From Pontibacillus chungwhensis BH030062 (lineage in GTDB: Bacteria; Bacillota; Bacilli; Bacillales; BH030062), in contig NZ_AVBG01000002.1 in the NCBI RefSeq assembly GCF_000770675.1, positions 62,001 to 126,000 on the forward strand: a stretch of DNA of 64,000 nucleotides, written 5' to 3'. Each line of letters starts with the position of its first letter. Position 1 is the stretch's first letter. A program made the position numbers and the translations under genes. This document shows positions 9,499-18,177 of the stretch, one piece after another. The notes beneath the pieces are model-generated. The model saw nothing but the letters and a program-made list of their open reading frames with translations, ran no database searches and had not been told where the DNA came from.

Positions 9499-10620
9499 TT
9501 ATACTGCGCAGCGGTTTGGACCAACTTCCATTTCACGTCGCTCGTCTGCGTCTGGTTGTTTTTTACCCATGTTCGTTTTACGAATTTCTTCGTGACTATT
9601 CGGCTGAGGAGGAAGATTATCCGTTACGAGATGACGGAATTCACTTTCGTCCTCTACTTGGAGACGATCATTTTTCTTATAAAGGTCTTCGAGCTTAGCT
9701 TGAACGGTACCTTGTTCGTTGATCTCCTCCATCTTACCAAAGTGAGCCGGCAACACGGTAAGGTCTTGTGATACCTCTTTATAGCGGTTATAAAGCGTTT
9801 GGCGAAGGTCTTCTACCCAGTCCTCTGCTTTCCCTGCAAGGTCTGGACGCCCGATGGATTGAACGAACAAAATGTCTCCCGTTAACAGGTATTCCTGATC
9901 GACGATGAAGCTTGTACTTCCGATTGTGTGGCCTGGGGAATAGAATGCTGCAATCGTTACACCCCCAACGGAGATTTCCTTGCCATCTTCTAAAGCGCTG
10001 TAGGAGAACTCAACTCCGACATCGTCTTGTTTAGGGAACCAGTAAGTCGCACCGTTTTGATCAGCTAACTCCTTACCACCTGAGATGTGGTCAGCGTGTA
10101 AGTGTGTGTCGAGCACATGTTTGATCGTGACATTTTGCTTTTTAGCGAATTCTTCATAGTGACCTGTCATGCGGTTTGCATCGACTACAGCAGCTTCCCC
10201 ATTTGCAATAATCATATAGGATAAGCAACCTTTTCCGAGGCGAAGGAATTGATACAGTTCACCTTTTCCGTTTAGGTCACCAATTTTGACAGGTTCGAGG
10301 TGTTCACTCCAAGAAGTCATACCTCCTTCAAGGTACGTTACTTCCTCAAGGCCTGCTTCTTTTAGAAGGTCAACTGCTTTTTGTGAAGAAATGCCTCGCG
10401 CACAGACTACGTAAACAGGCTGATCATTTGGAAGCTTCTCTTTCACATCGCCCGGGTCGCTCTCAAGCTGTTTAAAAGGGATATTCAGACTTCGAACATT
10501 GCGGCCTTCAACGGCCCATCCTTCGTAATCTTCTTCTTTACGAATGTCTAATAGAAACACTTCTTCATTGTTCAAGATCTTCTTAGCTAATACATCAACT
10601 GTTAATGGTTGTAGTGCCAT
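9499..10620 (-). CDS. Rhodanese/metallo-beta-lactamase fusion, probable persulfide dioxygenase
   Basis: A 373-residue two-domain protein. The N-terminal rhodanese domain (about 1-110) has Cys73 in the loop VCARGIS. The metallo-hydrolase domain (about 120-340) has the metal motif THLHADHISGG (residues 172-182), followed by SPGHTIGS and LTGDILF with later Asp and His ligands. Such fusions oxidise persulfides and detoxify sulfide, and resemble YrkH of B. subtilis and, with reversed domain order, CstB. It is followed upstream in the same operon by a TauE/SafE permease, 21 bp away, consistent with export of sulfite or thiosulfate. The exact substrate is inference. Confidence 0.85.
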   Translation of the reverse strand: MALQPLTVDVLAKKILNNEEVFLLDIRKEEDYEGWAVEGRNVRSLNIPFKQLESDPGDVKEKLPNDQPVYVVCARGISSQKAVDLLKEAGLEEVTYLEGGMTSWSEHLEPVKIGDLNGKGELYQFLRLGKGCLSYMIIANGEAAVVDANRMTGHYEEFAKKQNVTIKHVLDTHLHADHISGGKELADQNGATYWFPKQDDVGVEFSYSALEDGKEISVGGVTIAAFYSPGHTIGSTSFIVDQEYLLTGDILFVQSIGRPDLAGKAEDWVEDLRQTLYNRYKEVSQDLTVLPAHFGKMEEINEQGTVQAKLEDLYKKNDRLQVEDESEFRHLVTDNLPPQPNSHEEIRKTNMGKKQPDADERREMEVGPNRCAV

Positions 10621-10641
10621 TTAAACCCCTCCTGTTCATAA

Positions 10642-11418
10642 TTAGAAAAGAATGTCCCACCAGATTTTGATGGCTGTACCGATAATGAGTACGGCAAGAA
10701 TCGTTTGTAGCACTTTCGTATTGGCTTTCTTCCCGGCTTCTGCTCCAAGTTGAGATGTGATGATGCTTGCGATACCAATTGCCAATGCAGGCATAATCGG
10801 GATATCACCAGAGAACAATTTGCCCGTCACGGCACCGATGGATGAGATAAATGTAATCGCCAATGAGGAAGCGATCGTCATCCGGGTCGGTATGTGAAGG
10901 ATGCTCAGCATAATTGGGACGAGCAAAAATGCCCCACCTGCTCCGACGATTCCGGCTCCAATTCCGACCAGAAAGGCGGATATAGAGGCGATCCATTTGT
11001 TGAAATCTGGGTGATCGCTCTCCTCTTCCTCTTCGGGAGTCGGAATGAACATCATCGCCACGGCTATGAGGGCGAGGACGCCGTAAACAATATTGACGAC
11101 TTTTTCAGATAAGTAAGAGGCACCAAATCCTCCTAATAAGCTACCGAGGAGAACGCTGATTCCCATGTAGAGAATTAACTTCTTGTGAAGGTAGTTCCCT
11201 TTTCTGTACCCCCATACGCCTCCAAATGAAGCCACGAATACCTGAACAGCCACTATGCCAGCCGCTGCATGAGCGCTAAACCCTGCAAAACCGAGGAGTG
11301 GCGGGATATAAAGCACCATCGGATAGTTGACAATAGCACCGCCAATGCCGACTAAACCAGACACGAAAGAACCGACAAGTCCAATAACAAATACCGTGAT
11401 CAATAATGACCATTCCAT
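10642..11418 (-). CDS. TauE/SafE family membrane exporter
   Basis: A 258-residue integral membrane protein with about eight hydrophobic segments in two homologous halves. The first half carries GLVGIGGAIVNYPM and the second GIVGAGGAFLLVPIM, the repeated family motif. A charged loop EEEEESDHPDF separates the halves. TauE/SafE proteins move sulfite, sulfoacetate or related anions. Its position as first gene of an operon with the rhodanese/metallo-hydrolase fusion suggests export of the sulfite or thiosulfate made by that enzyme. The start ATG at 11418 is the only reasonable choice. Confidence 0.88.
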   Translation of the reverse strand: MEWSLLITVFVIGLVGSFVSGLVGIGGAIVNYPMVLYIPPLLGFAGFSAHAAAGIVAVQVFVASFGGVWGYRKGNYLHKKLILYMGISVLLGSLLGGFGASYLSEKVVNIVYGVLALIAVAMMFIPTPEEEEESDHPDFNKWIASISAFLVGIGAGIVGAGGAFLLVPIMLSILHIPTRMTIASSLAITFISSIGAVTGKLFSGDIPIMPALAIGIASIITSQLGAEAGKKANTKVLQTILAVLIIGTAIKIWWDILF

Positions 11419-11567
11419 ACAACTAGCACCTCTTTACCTGCCACAGCTTCTCTCTTAGTCTGCAATCCAGATGCACTTTTTATCCTTAAAATTACTCTCC
11501 CAATACCTATACCACCACATGTACTCACAAAACCTAAAAAATACCCCGCACCGCTTTAAAGCAGTGA

Positions 11568-11641
11568 AGGGTGTCTGGCACGCTTCTTTGCTTTAGAGCA
11601 GCGCAGGGTGTCTGGCACGCTGTGGGTCTTTACTGTGATAA
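11568..11641. repeat. 37-bp REP-like repeat, two units
   Basis: Two copies of the AGGGTGTCTGGCACGC core begin at 11568 and 11605, exactly 37 bp apart, between the tauE-like gene and mntP. The core is a degenerate palindrome built on GGTGTC/GACACC. Apart from this repeat, the 11419-11654 interval shows nothing supportable. Confidence 0.85.
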
Positions 11642-11654
11642 AGATACCTGTGTT

Positions 11655-12209
11655 TTAGAGGATGAGTTGGAGGCCGAATGCGCAAAGAATGCTGCCTCCG
11701 AACATTTCAGAGTATGTACCGAGGAGGCCTTGTACTTTCTTACCTAATAAGAGTCCGCCCCATGTCAGTACGGTGCTTGCAAGACCAAACAGGATTAACG
11801 TAACGAGCGTCCTGGCCCCGGACATACCAAGGCTTAGCCCGACTGAGAAACTGTCTAAACTAACGCTTAAGGAGAATATAATGAGGCCAAAGCCTACAGG
11901 TGTGAAGGCAGGAGTTTCGTCTTTGTTGAAGGAAGAATAAAACATCTGAGCACCTAATATGAGAAGCAAAACGCCACCGGCCACTGTGGCTACTGAACCT
12001 AGTTGAGCAGATAAGAATCGCCCGAGCACCATTCCACCAAAAGGCATAATCACGTGAAAGATACCTACTGTGAGTCCAATGGTCCCTATTTTACGAAGGC
12101 GAAGCGGGATCATCCCCATGCCAAGTCCTATTGAAAAAGCATCCATTCCTAGCGCAATCGCCATCATGGCAAGGGTGATCATTTCCCCCAAAATTGATAC
12201 CGAATCCAT
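11655..12209 (-). CDS. mntP: Manganese efflux pump MntP family
   Basis: Exports excess Mn(II) across the cytoplasmic membrane. The 184-residue protein has six hydrophobic segments and two copies of the family motif: [17 protein letters not shown] near the N-terminus and [16 protein letters not shown] in the second half, each with the conserved Asp. It corresponds to B. subtilis ywlD, next to ywlC as here. Its ribosome-binding site GGGGGAG lies inside the 3' arm of a hairpin that follows ywlC, so translation or readthrough may be structurally controlled. No yybP-ykoY riboswitch is recognisable in the 64-bp leader. Confidence 0.9.
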   Translation of the reverse strand: MDSVSILGEMITLAMMAIALGMDAFSIGLGMGMIPLRLRKIGTIGLTVGIFHVIMPFGGMVLGRFLSAQLGSVATVAGGVLLLILGAQMFYSSFNKDETPAFTPVGFGLIIFSLSVSLDSFSVGLSLGMSGARTLVTLILFGLASTVLTWGGLLLGKKVQGLLGTYSEMFGGSILCAFGLQLIL

Positions 12210-12211
12210 AT

Positions 12212-12265
12212 AAAAACTCCCCCTCGGGACATGCTAGTTAAGCATATGCGAGTGAGGAGGAGTTT
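12212..12265 (-). terminator. Hairpin between ywlC and mntP containing the mntP ribosome-binding site
   Basis: On the minus strand AAACTCCTCCTC pairs with GAGGGGGAGTTT (12254-12265 with 12214-12225, one mismatch). An inner ATGCT/AGCAT stem lies at 12231-12245. A run of T follows at once, then the mntP ATG. It can act as a terminator for ywlC, and its 3' arm carries the mntP Shine-Dalgarno sequence. Confidence 0.7.
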
Positions 12266-12273
12266 AGAAGAAG

Positions 12274-13317
12274 CTATTTATCTTGAGTAATCACTTGCGT
12301 CGCTGCTTTCTTGAGTCGGTTCATGACAGCGTAGCCCATTCCGTATTCAGGGAAACTCTCACATAGAATGACATCAATCGTATCGGTTGAAAACGAACGA
12401 AGAGCTCCATATAAGTGGACAGCGACTTCATTTAAATGGTCACGCGAACCGCAGATTTGAATTTCATCTGCTTGTATATGACCTGCGTGTTCTTGGCTTA
12501 CAATTACCCCAACACGCTTATCGTTTTGCTGTAGTTGATCAATCTGACGCTGCAGAAAAGCAAGGTCGCCTTCTACTAGCCAAAGAGGGGCTTCCGGGGC
12601 ATAGTGGGTATATTTCATCCCTGGTGACTTCGGCTTTTCCTCTTGATTGATTAAAGCTGGATCAAAATCCGTCGGCCCTACAACCTCCTCAAGGTCCTCT
12701 TTCGTAATTCCACCTGGTCTTAAAATCACCGGTCGATCACCTGTACAGTCCACAACAGTCGACTCAACGCCAACACCTGTAGGGCCACCATCTACAATGC
12801 CAGCTACACGACCATTTAAATCTTTATAAACGTGCTCAGCTGAAGTTGGACTCGGGCGACCTGAGCGGTTTGCACTCGGAGCCGCGAGCGGCAGGCGACA
12901 AGTCTGCAGCAAGGCGCGCGCTACTGGGTGATCCGGAATTCGCACACCAACTGAGGATAAACCAGCCGTTACATTAGAGGCACACGAACCGTTACTTTCC
13001 AAAATAAGGGTCAACGGGCCTGGCGTGAAGGCATCGATTAACTTGTGAGCCATTTGCGGAATACGTGTTACCACTTCTTCAATCTGCTCTTTATTAGCCA
13101 CGTGGACAATTAGAGGGTTGTCCGCGGGACGGCCTTTCGCAGCGAAAATTCCTTGCACCGCTTGTTCATTCAGCGCATTCGCTCCAAGTCCATAAACGGT
13201 TTCTGTTGGAAAAGCCACTGCTTCATTATCTCGTAATAGTGCCGCTGCTTCTTCTATTTGTAATGAATCGACGTTACTAGGGTCGATTGTCCAAAATTTC
13301 GTTTCGGTTGTACTCAA
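12274..13317 (-). CDS. ywlC: Threonylcarbamoyl-AMP synthase, Sua5 type
   Basis: Makes threonylcarbamoyl-AMP from threonine, bicarbonate and ATP for the t6A modification at position 37 of ANN-decoding tRNAs. The 347-residue protein matches the B. subtilis length of 346. The YrdC domain (about 15-205) contains FPTETVYGLGANA, KGRPADNPLIVHV and APSANRSGRPSPT. The linker KSPGMKYTHYAPEAPLW leads to the C-terminal Sua5 domain. It is upstream of mntP, as in B. subtilis. A convergent cluster of DnaA boxes lies about 640 bp away, on the other side of ohr. Confidence 0.95.
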   Translation of the reverse strand: MSTTETKFWTIDPSNVDSLQIEEAAALLRDNEAVAFPTETVYGLGANALNEQAVQGIFAAKGRPADNPLIVHVANKEQIEEVVTRIPQMAHKLIDAFTPGPLTLILESNGSCASNVTAGLSSVGVRIPDHPVARALLQTCRLPLAAPSANRSGRPSPTSAEHVYKDLNGRVAGIVDGGPTGVGVESTVVDCTGDRPVILRPGGITKEDLEEVVGPTDFDPALINQEEKPKSPGMKYTHYAPEAPLWLVEGDLAFLQRQIDQLQQNDKRVGVIVSQEHAGHIQADEIQICGSRDHLNEVAVHLYGALRSFSTDTIDVILCESFPEYGMGYAVMNRLKKAATQVITQDK

Positions 13318-13473
13318 TTGTCGAGCATCCTTTCTTGTTTGCCAACATTATTCTCTTATTATGAGCTTTCTTATCCCTTTTCCGCAAGTCCTCAACATAT
13401 TCTTATGAGTAAGATCTAGATTAAACGGGTAGAGTGTAATTGTGAAGCAAACAAATGTATGGAGGGATTATTC

Positions 13474-13890
13474 ATGAAAGTACTTTATACAGCAGAAGCA
13501 ACAGCAAAAGGCGGCCGCGAAGGTTCGGTCTCCACGTCAGATAACAAAGTTGAACATAACCTGTCTACCCCTGAAGGTCTTGGCGGCCCGGGTGGCGAAG
13601 GTACGAACCCTGAGCAACTATTTGCTTGTGGTTATTCCGCATGCTTCGATGGTGCGTTAAACCTTGTTGCGTACCAATCTGGTGAAGATATTGAATCCAA
13701 GGTAACGGCTAAAGTTGACATTGGTAAAGGCAATGACGGCTTAGGTCTTGGCGTGCAAATCCACGTTGAGATTAGCGGTGTGGATCAAGCGAAAGCAGAA
13801 GAGCTTGTGAATAAAGCACACGATGTATGCCCTTATTCAAAAGCGACACGCGGAAATATTGAAGTATCTCTAGAAACGAAGGCTGTGTAA
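13474..13890 (+). CDS. ohr: Organic hydroperoxide resistance protein Ohr/OsmC
   Basis: Thiol peroxidase that reduces organic hydroperoxides using a lipoyl- or bacillithiol-linked reductant. With the ATG at 13474, eight bases after GGAGGG, the protein is 138 residues. An earlier ATG at 13459 overlaps the ribosome-binding site and is rejected. The two reactive cysteines lie in GYSACFDGAL (Cys57) and DVCPYSKAT (near Cys121); Cys52 is an additional one. It stands alone on the plus strand, with its own terminator. No convincing OhrR operator was found upstream, and no ohrR is adjacent. Confidence 0.93.
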   Translation: MKVLYTAEATAKGGREGSVSTSDNKVEHNLSTPEGLGGPGGEGTNPEQLFACGYSACFDGALNLVAYQSGEDIESKVTAKVDIGKGNDGLGLGVQIHVEISGVDQAKAEELVNKAHDVCPYSKATRGNIEVSLETKAV

Positions 13891-13912
13891 AGCAGGCTTA
13901 ATCGAACGCAGG

Positions 13913-13945
13913 AAGAGGCTATCCTTTTTGGATAGCCTCTTTTTA
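13913..13945 (+). terminator. Terminator of ohr
   Basis: A perfect 12-bp stem, AAGAGGCTATCC (13913-13924) with GGATAGCCTCTT (13930-13941), continues into a T-run. Confidence 0.92.
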
Positions 13946-13954
13946 TATAGCAAA

Positions 13955-14026
13955 TGTGAATAAAAGGGGGGTTCATCCACATATTTGCACAAGTTATTAA
14001 CAACATTTATCCACAAGTGTGAATAA
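13955..14026. other. Cluster of four DnaA boxes
   Basis: Within 72 bp of a convergent intergenic region lie TGTGAATAA at 13955-13963 (reverse of TTATTCACA), TCATCCACA at 13973-13981 (one mismatch), the perfect box TTATCCACA at 14007-14015, and TGTGAATAA at 14018-14026. The last abuts the stop codon of the next gene. A further perfect box lies at 14901-14909 inside spoIIR. No promoter is expected here, so the site may titrate DnaA or mark position. A DnaA-bound region near ywlC is known, from memory, in B. subtilis. Confidence 0.75.
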
Positions 14027-14455
14027 CTAAACAGCTTTTGATGTATAACACCACCAGTTCCCTGTTTGGGCTGGTCGATCTTCATCTTTTACGGGGACGT
14101 CGGATGAGTCGATCTGTTGGTATTGATACGTTTCAAGTAAAGGCTCGAGTGTCTTTTGGTGGCTGAACACAAAGAGCTTATCAAGCCCTTGTTCTTCTAC
14201 GTGCTGCTGTAGCACTTCAAAAAGCGTCAGGACAAGTTCTGGTCGTACACCAGACTGGAAATAGAGTGATCTTAGCCAAATGGAGCCTTCGTCAACAGGA
14301 ACCAGGGCTACAAACCCTTGCTGCTCTCCATTCAACGTTACGATATGACCATGTTCCATTAGTCTTTCCCGGTCGGTAAGTTCCTCCATTTTATCCCCAA
14401 AGAAGTCTTCCATTGTGGATGGTTTATAATCTTTTATATGAGTTAGTTCAATCAT
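14027..14455 (-). CDS. Putative GNAT-like protein in the ywlB position
   Basis: A 142-residue protein that is not confidently assigned. The strand-helix pattern (a central GFVALVPVDEGSIWLRSLYF, then a helix RPELVLTLFEVLQQHVEE) looks like a GNAT fold, but the canonical acetyl-CoA motif is degenerate. The position between spoIIR and ywlC matches that of the acetyltransferase ywlB in B. subtilis, which supports the idea. The C-terminus is NWWCYTSKAV. It could have lost catalysis. The four DnaA boxes begin immediately after its stop. Confidence 0.6.
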   Translation of the reverse strand: MIELTHIKDYKPSTMEDFFGDKMEELTDRERLMEHGHIVTLNGEQQGFVALVPVDEGSIWLRSLYFQSGVRPELVLTLFEVLQQHVEEQGLDKLFVFSHQKTLEPLLETYQYQQIDSSDVPVKDEDRPAQTGNWWCYTSKAV

Positions 14456-14521
14456 TTCAATTCCCTCCCTAGCGTTCTTAATACCATCTATATGAAGTAC
14501 TAGAGAGGATATGATAGATTT

Positions 14522-15226
14522 CTATAAAAAGTTAAACCATTCAGTCAAGAAGAACTTCACTTCCACTTCTTCTCGCTCAGCTTCTGCATCTGATTCTACT
14601 TCATTCTCTTCGATCTCTCCTGTATCGCTAGACTCTTCTGCTTGGGCTGGTTGTTGTGACTGCTCAGGTTGATCCGTTGTCTCCGCAGCTACTGATGTTC
14701 CGTTGTTGAAATCAAGGAAGCAAAGAGGAGGAAATAGAACACACCACCAATTCGCGCCATCTCCCTTTCCGAGCGAAATCAGAATAGCTTCATACTCACC
14801 AGCAGGGTATAGATACGTCCCGTATAGTTTAGCTGGGAATTTCACTTGTTTTCCATAATCCACAGTATAAGTTTGCTTAACGCCCTCTTCTTTCAACACG
14901 TTATCCACAATTTCTTCTAATTCCCCTAAACGACTTTGGATCAGCTCACGAGCTGCTTCAATAGACGTTAACTCTTCTACCCATACAGTGATTTCAGCGT
15001 TCACAGCATCTCTTACTTTACGCTTAATCGCCTGATCTTTATCACCGTCACTATTTGCTAGAATACGTAAACGAATCGCTTGATCTGGAATGACTTGAAT
15101 ATCCGTCCCACGGTCTGGTGCTTCATTATACCCTTCAAGCGTGTAAGGAAATAACACTGCACCAAGAACCACCAACAACACAACGCCAATTGCCTTCTTC
15201 ACGTTCACTTTCTTCAACATATTCAT
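14522..15226 (-). CDS. spoIIR: Stage II sporulation protein R
   Basis: Forespore-made secreted signal that activates SpoIIGA to process pro-SigE in the mother cell. The 234-residue protein has an N-terminal hydrophobic anchor or signal (about 11-30), the family motif IRLRILANSDGDKDQAIKRK (about 51-70) and the GKGDGANWWCVLFPPLCF motif (about 153-170). The C-terminal 60 residues are an acidic, low-complexity tail ending VKFFLTEWFNFL. It is the clearest evidence of a spore former. It stands alone on the minus strand, upstream of the ywlB-like gene, and one perfect DnaA box lies inside it at 14901. Confidence 0.95.
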   Translation of the reverse strand: MNMLKKVNVKKAIGVVLLVVLGAVLFPYTLEGYNEAPDRGTDIQVIPDQAIRLRILANSDGDKDQAIKRKVRDAVNAEITVWVEELTSIEAARELIQSRLGELEEIVDNVLKEEGVKQTYTVDYGKQVKFPAKLYGTYLYPAGEYEAILISLGKGDGANWWCVLFPPLCFLDFNNGTSVAAETTDQPEQSQQPAQAEESSDTGEIEENEVESDAEAEREEVEVKFFLTEWFNFL

Positions 15227-15346
15227 ATCCCCCGTCCCCTTTTCGTTTTGCTTCGTCCTTTTCTCTTACAAACAGTATGAACAACGGACTCAAACCCTAT
15301 ACCCACAAATCTACTAAAAATAAAAACTATTACTTTATCAAACTAA

Positions 15347-15457
15347 AGGGTGTCTGGCACGCTTTAGTACTGTGCTAGAGTGAAGGGTGTCTGGCACGCT
15401 TTGGCACAGTGCTGGGGTGAAGGGTGTCTGGCACGCTGTTGTGCTTTAAAGCGGAGG
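15347..15457. repeat. 37-bp REP-like repeat, three units
   Basis: Three AGGGTGTCTGGCACGC cores start at 15347, 15384 and 15421, each 37 bp apart. They lie upstream of spoIIR and just beyond the prmC terminator. Confidence 0.88.
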
Positions 15458-15466
15458 TGGATATAG

Positions 15467-15495
15467 AAAAAGCCTGGCTCGGTTAGAGCCAGGCT
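15467..15495 (-). terminator. Terminator overlapping the prmC stop
   Basis: AGCCTGGCTC (15471-15480) pairs perfectly with GAGCCAGGCT (15486-15495), followed on the minus strand by a T-run. The prmC stop codon lies in the loop and stem. Confidence 0.88.
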
Positions 15496-16346
15496 AGGAT
15501 GATTCGGTCTTTTTGATTGATGTCTTGTAGGACATGAATTGTTGCATCCGGGAAGGTTTCTGTAATGATAGTCGAGACGGCTTCTCCTTGGTTATGGCCG
15601 ATTTCAAAAGCAAGAAGAGCTTCTTCTGCTTTCACGTGTGGCACTTGACTCACAATGGTGCGATAAGCGGCTAAGCCGTTATCTTCTGCGAACAGCGCTA
15701 ATTCAGGGTCGTGGTTAACGACTACATCTGACAGGGATGAGCGATCTGCCTCTGGAATGTAAGGCGGGTTGGAGACGATTACATCCATTTTGTCCCCTGA
15801 TTCCATAATAGGCTCAAGAAAGCTTCCTTCACAGAAACCTATATCAGCTTTATGTGTGGCTGCGTTTTGCTTTGCAACGTGCAATGCATCGGGGGACAGA
15901 TCGACAGCTCTCATTTCTACATTTGTTAGCTCAAGCGCTAATGTAATGGCGATAATTCCACTGCCTGTCCCTACGTCCACCATGTTCAAGTTGCGTTCAT
16001 GCCAACCTTCTCTTCTCAATTGCTTGGTAACAGCGACAATCAGTTCTTCTGTTTCAGGGCGCGGGATTAAGACGTGATGATTCACTTTAAAATCACGGCC
16101 GTAAAACTCCTCGATTCCAATCAAATGCTGAACAGGAACACCTTTTTCAGCATGAATATGGATGTCTCGCTGAAATTGATTAAAAATCTCTTCTTCTACA
16201 ACATCCTTCGCGTTAGCTAAAAGCTGAGCGCGAACGCACTCTAAATAATGCATCAGTAACAAGTCTGCTACATTTGTTTCTCGATTGTATTCCGTTAAAA
16301 AAGAGGAAGCCCATCGACGGGCTTCCCAAATAGTGTGTTTCGCCAT
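15483..16346 (-). CDS. prmC: Peptide chain release factor N5-glutamine methyltransferase
   Basis: Methylates the glutamine of the GGQ motif of release factors using S-adenosylmethionine. The ATG at 16346, one base after the prfA stop and with GGAG upstream, gives 287 residues, close to the 288 in B. subtilis. The SAM-binding motif VDVGTGSGIIAITLAL and the catalytic IVSNPPYIP are both present, and the N-terminal helical substrate domain contains PVQHLIG. prfA-prmC is a conserved operon, and here the gene is its last member. Confidence 0.96.
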   Translation of the reverse strand: MAKHTIWEARRWASSFLTEYNRETNVADLLLMHYLECVRAQLLANAKDVVEEEIFNQFQRDIHIHAEKGVPVQHLIGIEEFYGRDFKVNHHVLIPRPETEELIVAVTKQLRREGWHERNLNMVDVGTGSGIIAITLALELTNVEMRAVDLSPDALHVAKQNAATHKADIGFCEGSFLEPIMESGDKMDVIVSNPPYIPEADRSSLSDVVVNHDPELALFAEDNGLAAYRTIVSQVPHVKAEEALLAFEIGHNQGEAVSTIITETFPDATIHVLQDINQKDRIILAWL

Positions 16347-16347
16347 T

Positions 16348-17418
16348 TTATTCTCCGATCGAAGCAAGCGCTTTTGTCTGTTCTTCTAAAATAAGCGCTT
16401 CTGTGATCTCATTTAAGTTTCCTTCGAGAATCTTATCAAGCTTCTGAATCGTTAAACCGATGCGGTGGTCCGTCACGCGGTTTTGCGGGAAGTTGTACGT
16501 ACGAATACGCTCTGAGCGGTCACCAGAACCAACTGCGGATTTACGGTTTTCATCGTATTTCGCTTGTTCTTCCTGTTGGAACTTCTCATAAATACGAGCA
16601 CGCAAAATCTTCATCGCTTTTTCTTTGTTCTTAATCTGGGATTTTTCATCCTGACAAGAAGCAACGATTCCAGTTGGTTCGTGCGTTAGACGAACAGCAG
16701 ACATAGTGGTGTTTACACTCTGTCCTCCTGGTCCACTTGATGCGAACGTATCAACGCGGATCTCTTTTTCATTAATATCTACTTCAACTTCTTCTGCTTC
16801 TGGCAAGCAGGCAACAGTCGCTGTAGATGTGTGAATTCGACCACCAGATTCCGTTTGAGGAACACGCTGTACACGGTGTGCACCGTTCTCAAATTTTAGC
16901 TTAGAGAAGGCACCACTACCGTTGATCATAAAGATAATCTCTTTATAACCACCTACTTCACTTTCGTGAGCTTCAATGACTTCTGTCTTCCAACCATGTG
17001 CTTCCGCATAACGAGAGTACATGCGGTATAAGTCGCCAGCGAATAAAGCGGCTTCGTCTCCACCTGCTGCACCGCGGACTTCCATGATCACGTTCTTATC
17101 GTCATTTGGATCCTTAGGAATAAGAAGGATTTTCAGGCGCTCTTCCATCTTCTCTTTCTCTTCGGAGAGCTCAGAAATCTCTTCTTTCGTCATTTCTTTC
17201 ATTTCTTCATCAAGATCTTCTTCTAACATGGCTTTAGCTTCATCAAGCTGCTCTGAAGTATCTTTGTATTCACGGTAAACTTGAACCGTTTCTTCAAGTC
17301 CCGCTTGCTCTTTAGAGTATTCACGTAGTTTGTTTGAATCGCTCACGATTTCCGGGTCGCTAAGCAATTCGTTTAGTTTTTCATACCGATCTTCTAAGGT
17401 TTGAAGTCTATCTAACAC
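16348..17418 (-). CDS. prfA: Peptide chain release factor 1
   Basis: Recognises UAA and UAG and triggers peptide release on the ribosome. A GTG start at 17418, six bases after AGAGGTGG, gives exactly 356 residues, the B. subtilis length, beginning (M)[17 protein letters not shown]. The ATG at 17424 touches the ribosome-binding site and is less likely. The GGQ loop is [12 protein letters not shown]. The codon-recognition tripeptide region reads [10 protein letters not shown]; many RF1 proteins have PAT or PVT there, so PQT is a variant. It is followed by prmC with a one-base gap. Confidence 0.96.
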   Translation of the reverse strand: MLDRLQTLEDRYEKLNELLSDPEIVSDSNKLREYSKEQAGLEETVQVYREYKDTSEQLDEAKAMLEEDLDEEMKEMTKEEISELSEEKEKMEERLKILLIPKDPNDDKNVIMEVRGAAGGDEAALFAGDLYRMYSRYAEAHGWKTEVIEAHESEVGGYKEIIFMINGSGAFSKLKFENGAHRVQRVPQTESGGRIHTSTATVACLPEAEEVEVDINEKEIRVDTFASSGPGGQSVNTTMSAVRLTHEPTGIVASCQDEKSQIKNKEKAMKILRARIYEKFQQEEQAKYDENRKSAVGSGDRSERIRTYNFPQNRVTDHRIGLTIQKLDKILEGNLNEITEALILEEQTKALASIGE

Positions 17419-17540
17419 TTGCATCCACCTCTTTTTTGTCCATAACATTCTAATTATAGTATAGGCGATAATGGGAGTCAAAAGAAGTCATAAACGCACA
17501 TTTTTTTAATCATTGCCTATTCGCCTTCATCTAACTATGT

Positions 17541-17568
17541 AAAAAGATCAGCCATAATACAGCTGACC
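17541..17568 (-). terminator. Terminator of the lipoprotein gene
   Basis: On the minus strand GGTCAGC and GCTGATC form a 7-bp stem with one G-U pair, around a nine-base loop, followed by TTTTT. It lies about 65 bp after the lipoprotein gene stop. Confidence 0.7.
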
Positions 17569-17602
17569 TTCTATAATCCGCTTTATGACTCTAAAGCACT
17601 AC

Positions 17603-17639
17603 ACGGTGTCTGACACCCTTTAGCACACTAAAGTTAATC
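17603..17639. repeat. 37-bp REP-like repeat, single unit
   Basis: One core, GGTGTCTGACACC, a 13-bp perfect palindrome around a central T, lies between the terminator and the stop of the lipoprotein gene. It is the cleanest form of the repeat seen here. Confidence 0.75.
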
Positions 17640-18059
17640 AACGATCTTGACGCGAATGTTGTAACGAGGGAGTGCGCGCTGAATGGCGGTTTTGATTTTC
17701 TTAGCTTTCACCATTCGTTCGTCGTTGCTCTTGATATCCTCTTCAACTGTAACTCGAACACGGACAACATCTTTATTGAACGTAACACGCCGAACCGTTA
17801 CACCTTCTAGTGTATCTACTGCTTCAAAAACTTTTTCCTTATCTTTCTTAAGTCCCCAAGTTTCGCCTACTTGGTTGATCTGCATTGGATTGTCGGATTG
17901 TAAATTACGGGAGCGTTTGGGCTCGTGTTCCATTAATGAGTCCGTATTCTTTGCAAAGAATTGAACATCACGCACTTCATCTGTTCCTTGTGGGTTTGAG
18001 GCGCAAGCACTTAACAACGTTGCTGCGGCCAAACCTACTGACACTAAAGCTGCTCTCAT
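17634..18059 (-). CDS. Putative lipoprotein, YhcN/YlaJ-like
   Basis: A 141-residue protein with a lipoprotein signal: MRAALVSVGLAAATLLSACA, lipobox LSAC with Cys19. The ATG at 18059 has AAGGAGG upstream, which makes the longer frame implausible. The mature part is charged and ends in a domain (VTVEEDIKSNDERMVKAKKI to the C-terminus) resembling the BON-like YhcN/YlaJ family of spore-associated lipoproteins. That assignment is weak. The gene lies between tdk and prfA, where B. subtilis has no equivalent that I recall. Confidence 0.7.
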   Translation of the reverse strand: MRAALVSVGLAAATLLSACASNPQGTDEVRDVQFFAKNTDSLMEHEPKRSRNLQSDNPMQINQVGETWGLKKDKEKVFEAVDTLEGVTVRRVTFNKDVVRVRVTVEEDIKSNDERMVKAKKIKTAIQRALPRYNIRVKIVD

Positions 18060-18177
18060 GGAGAAACCTCCTTCTCGGCTTGTTTCTCTTAGCTTCTCCA
18101 TAAGCAAAAGGACTATGATACATCTTCTGTAGGTAAATCGAGGAAAAAGAGGTAACTGTTCTTTATTAACGCACTGA

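Noticed and set aside
13401-13473. OhrR operator upstream of ohr
   Set aside because: Only a short AT-rich stretch with TGTAATTGTG is present. It does not form the expected inverted repeat, so no operator is claimed.
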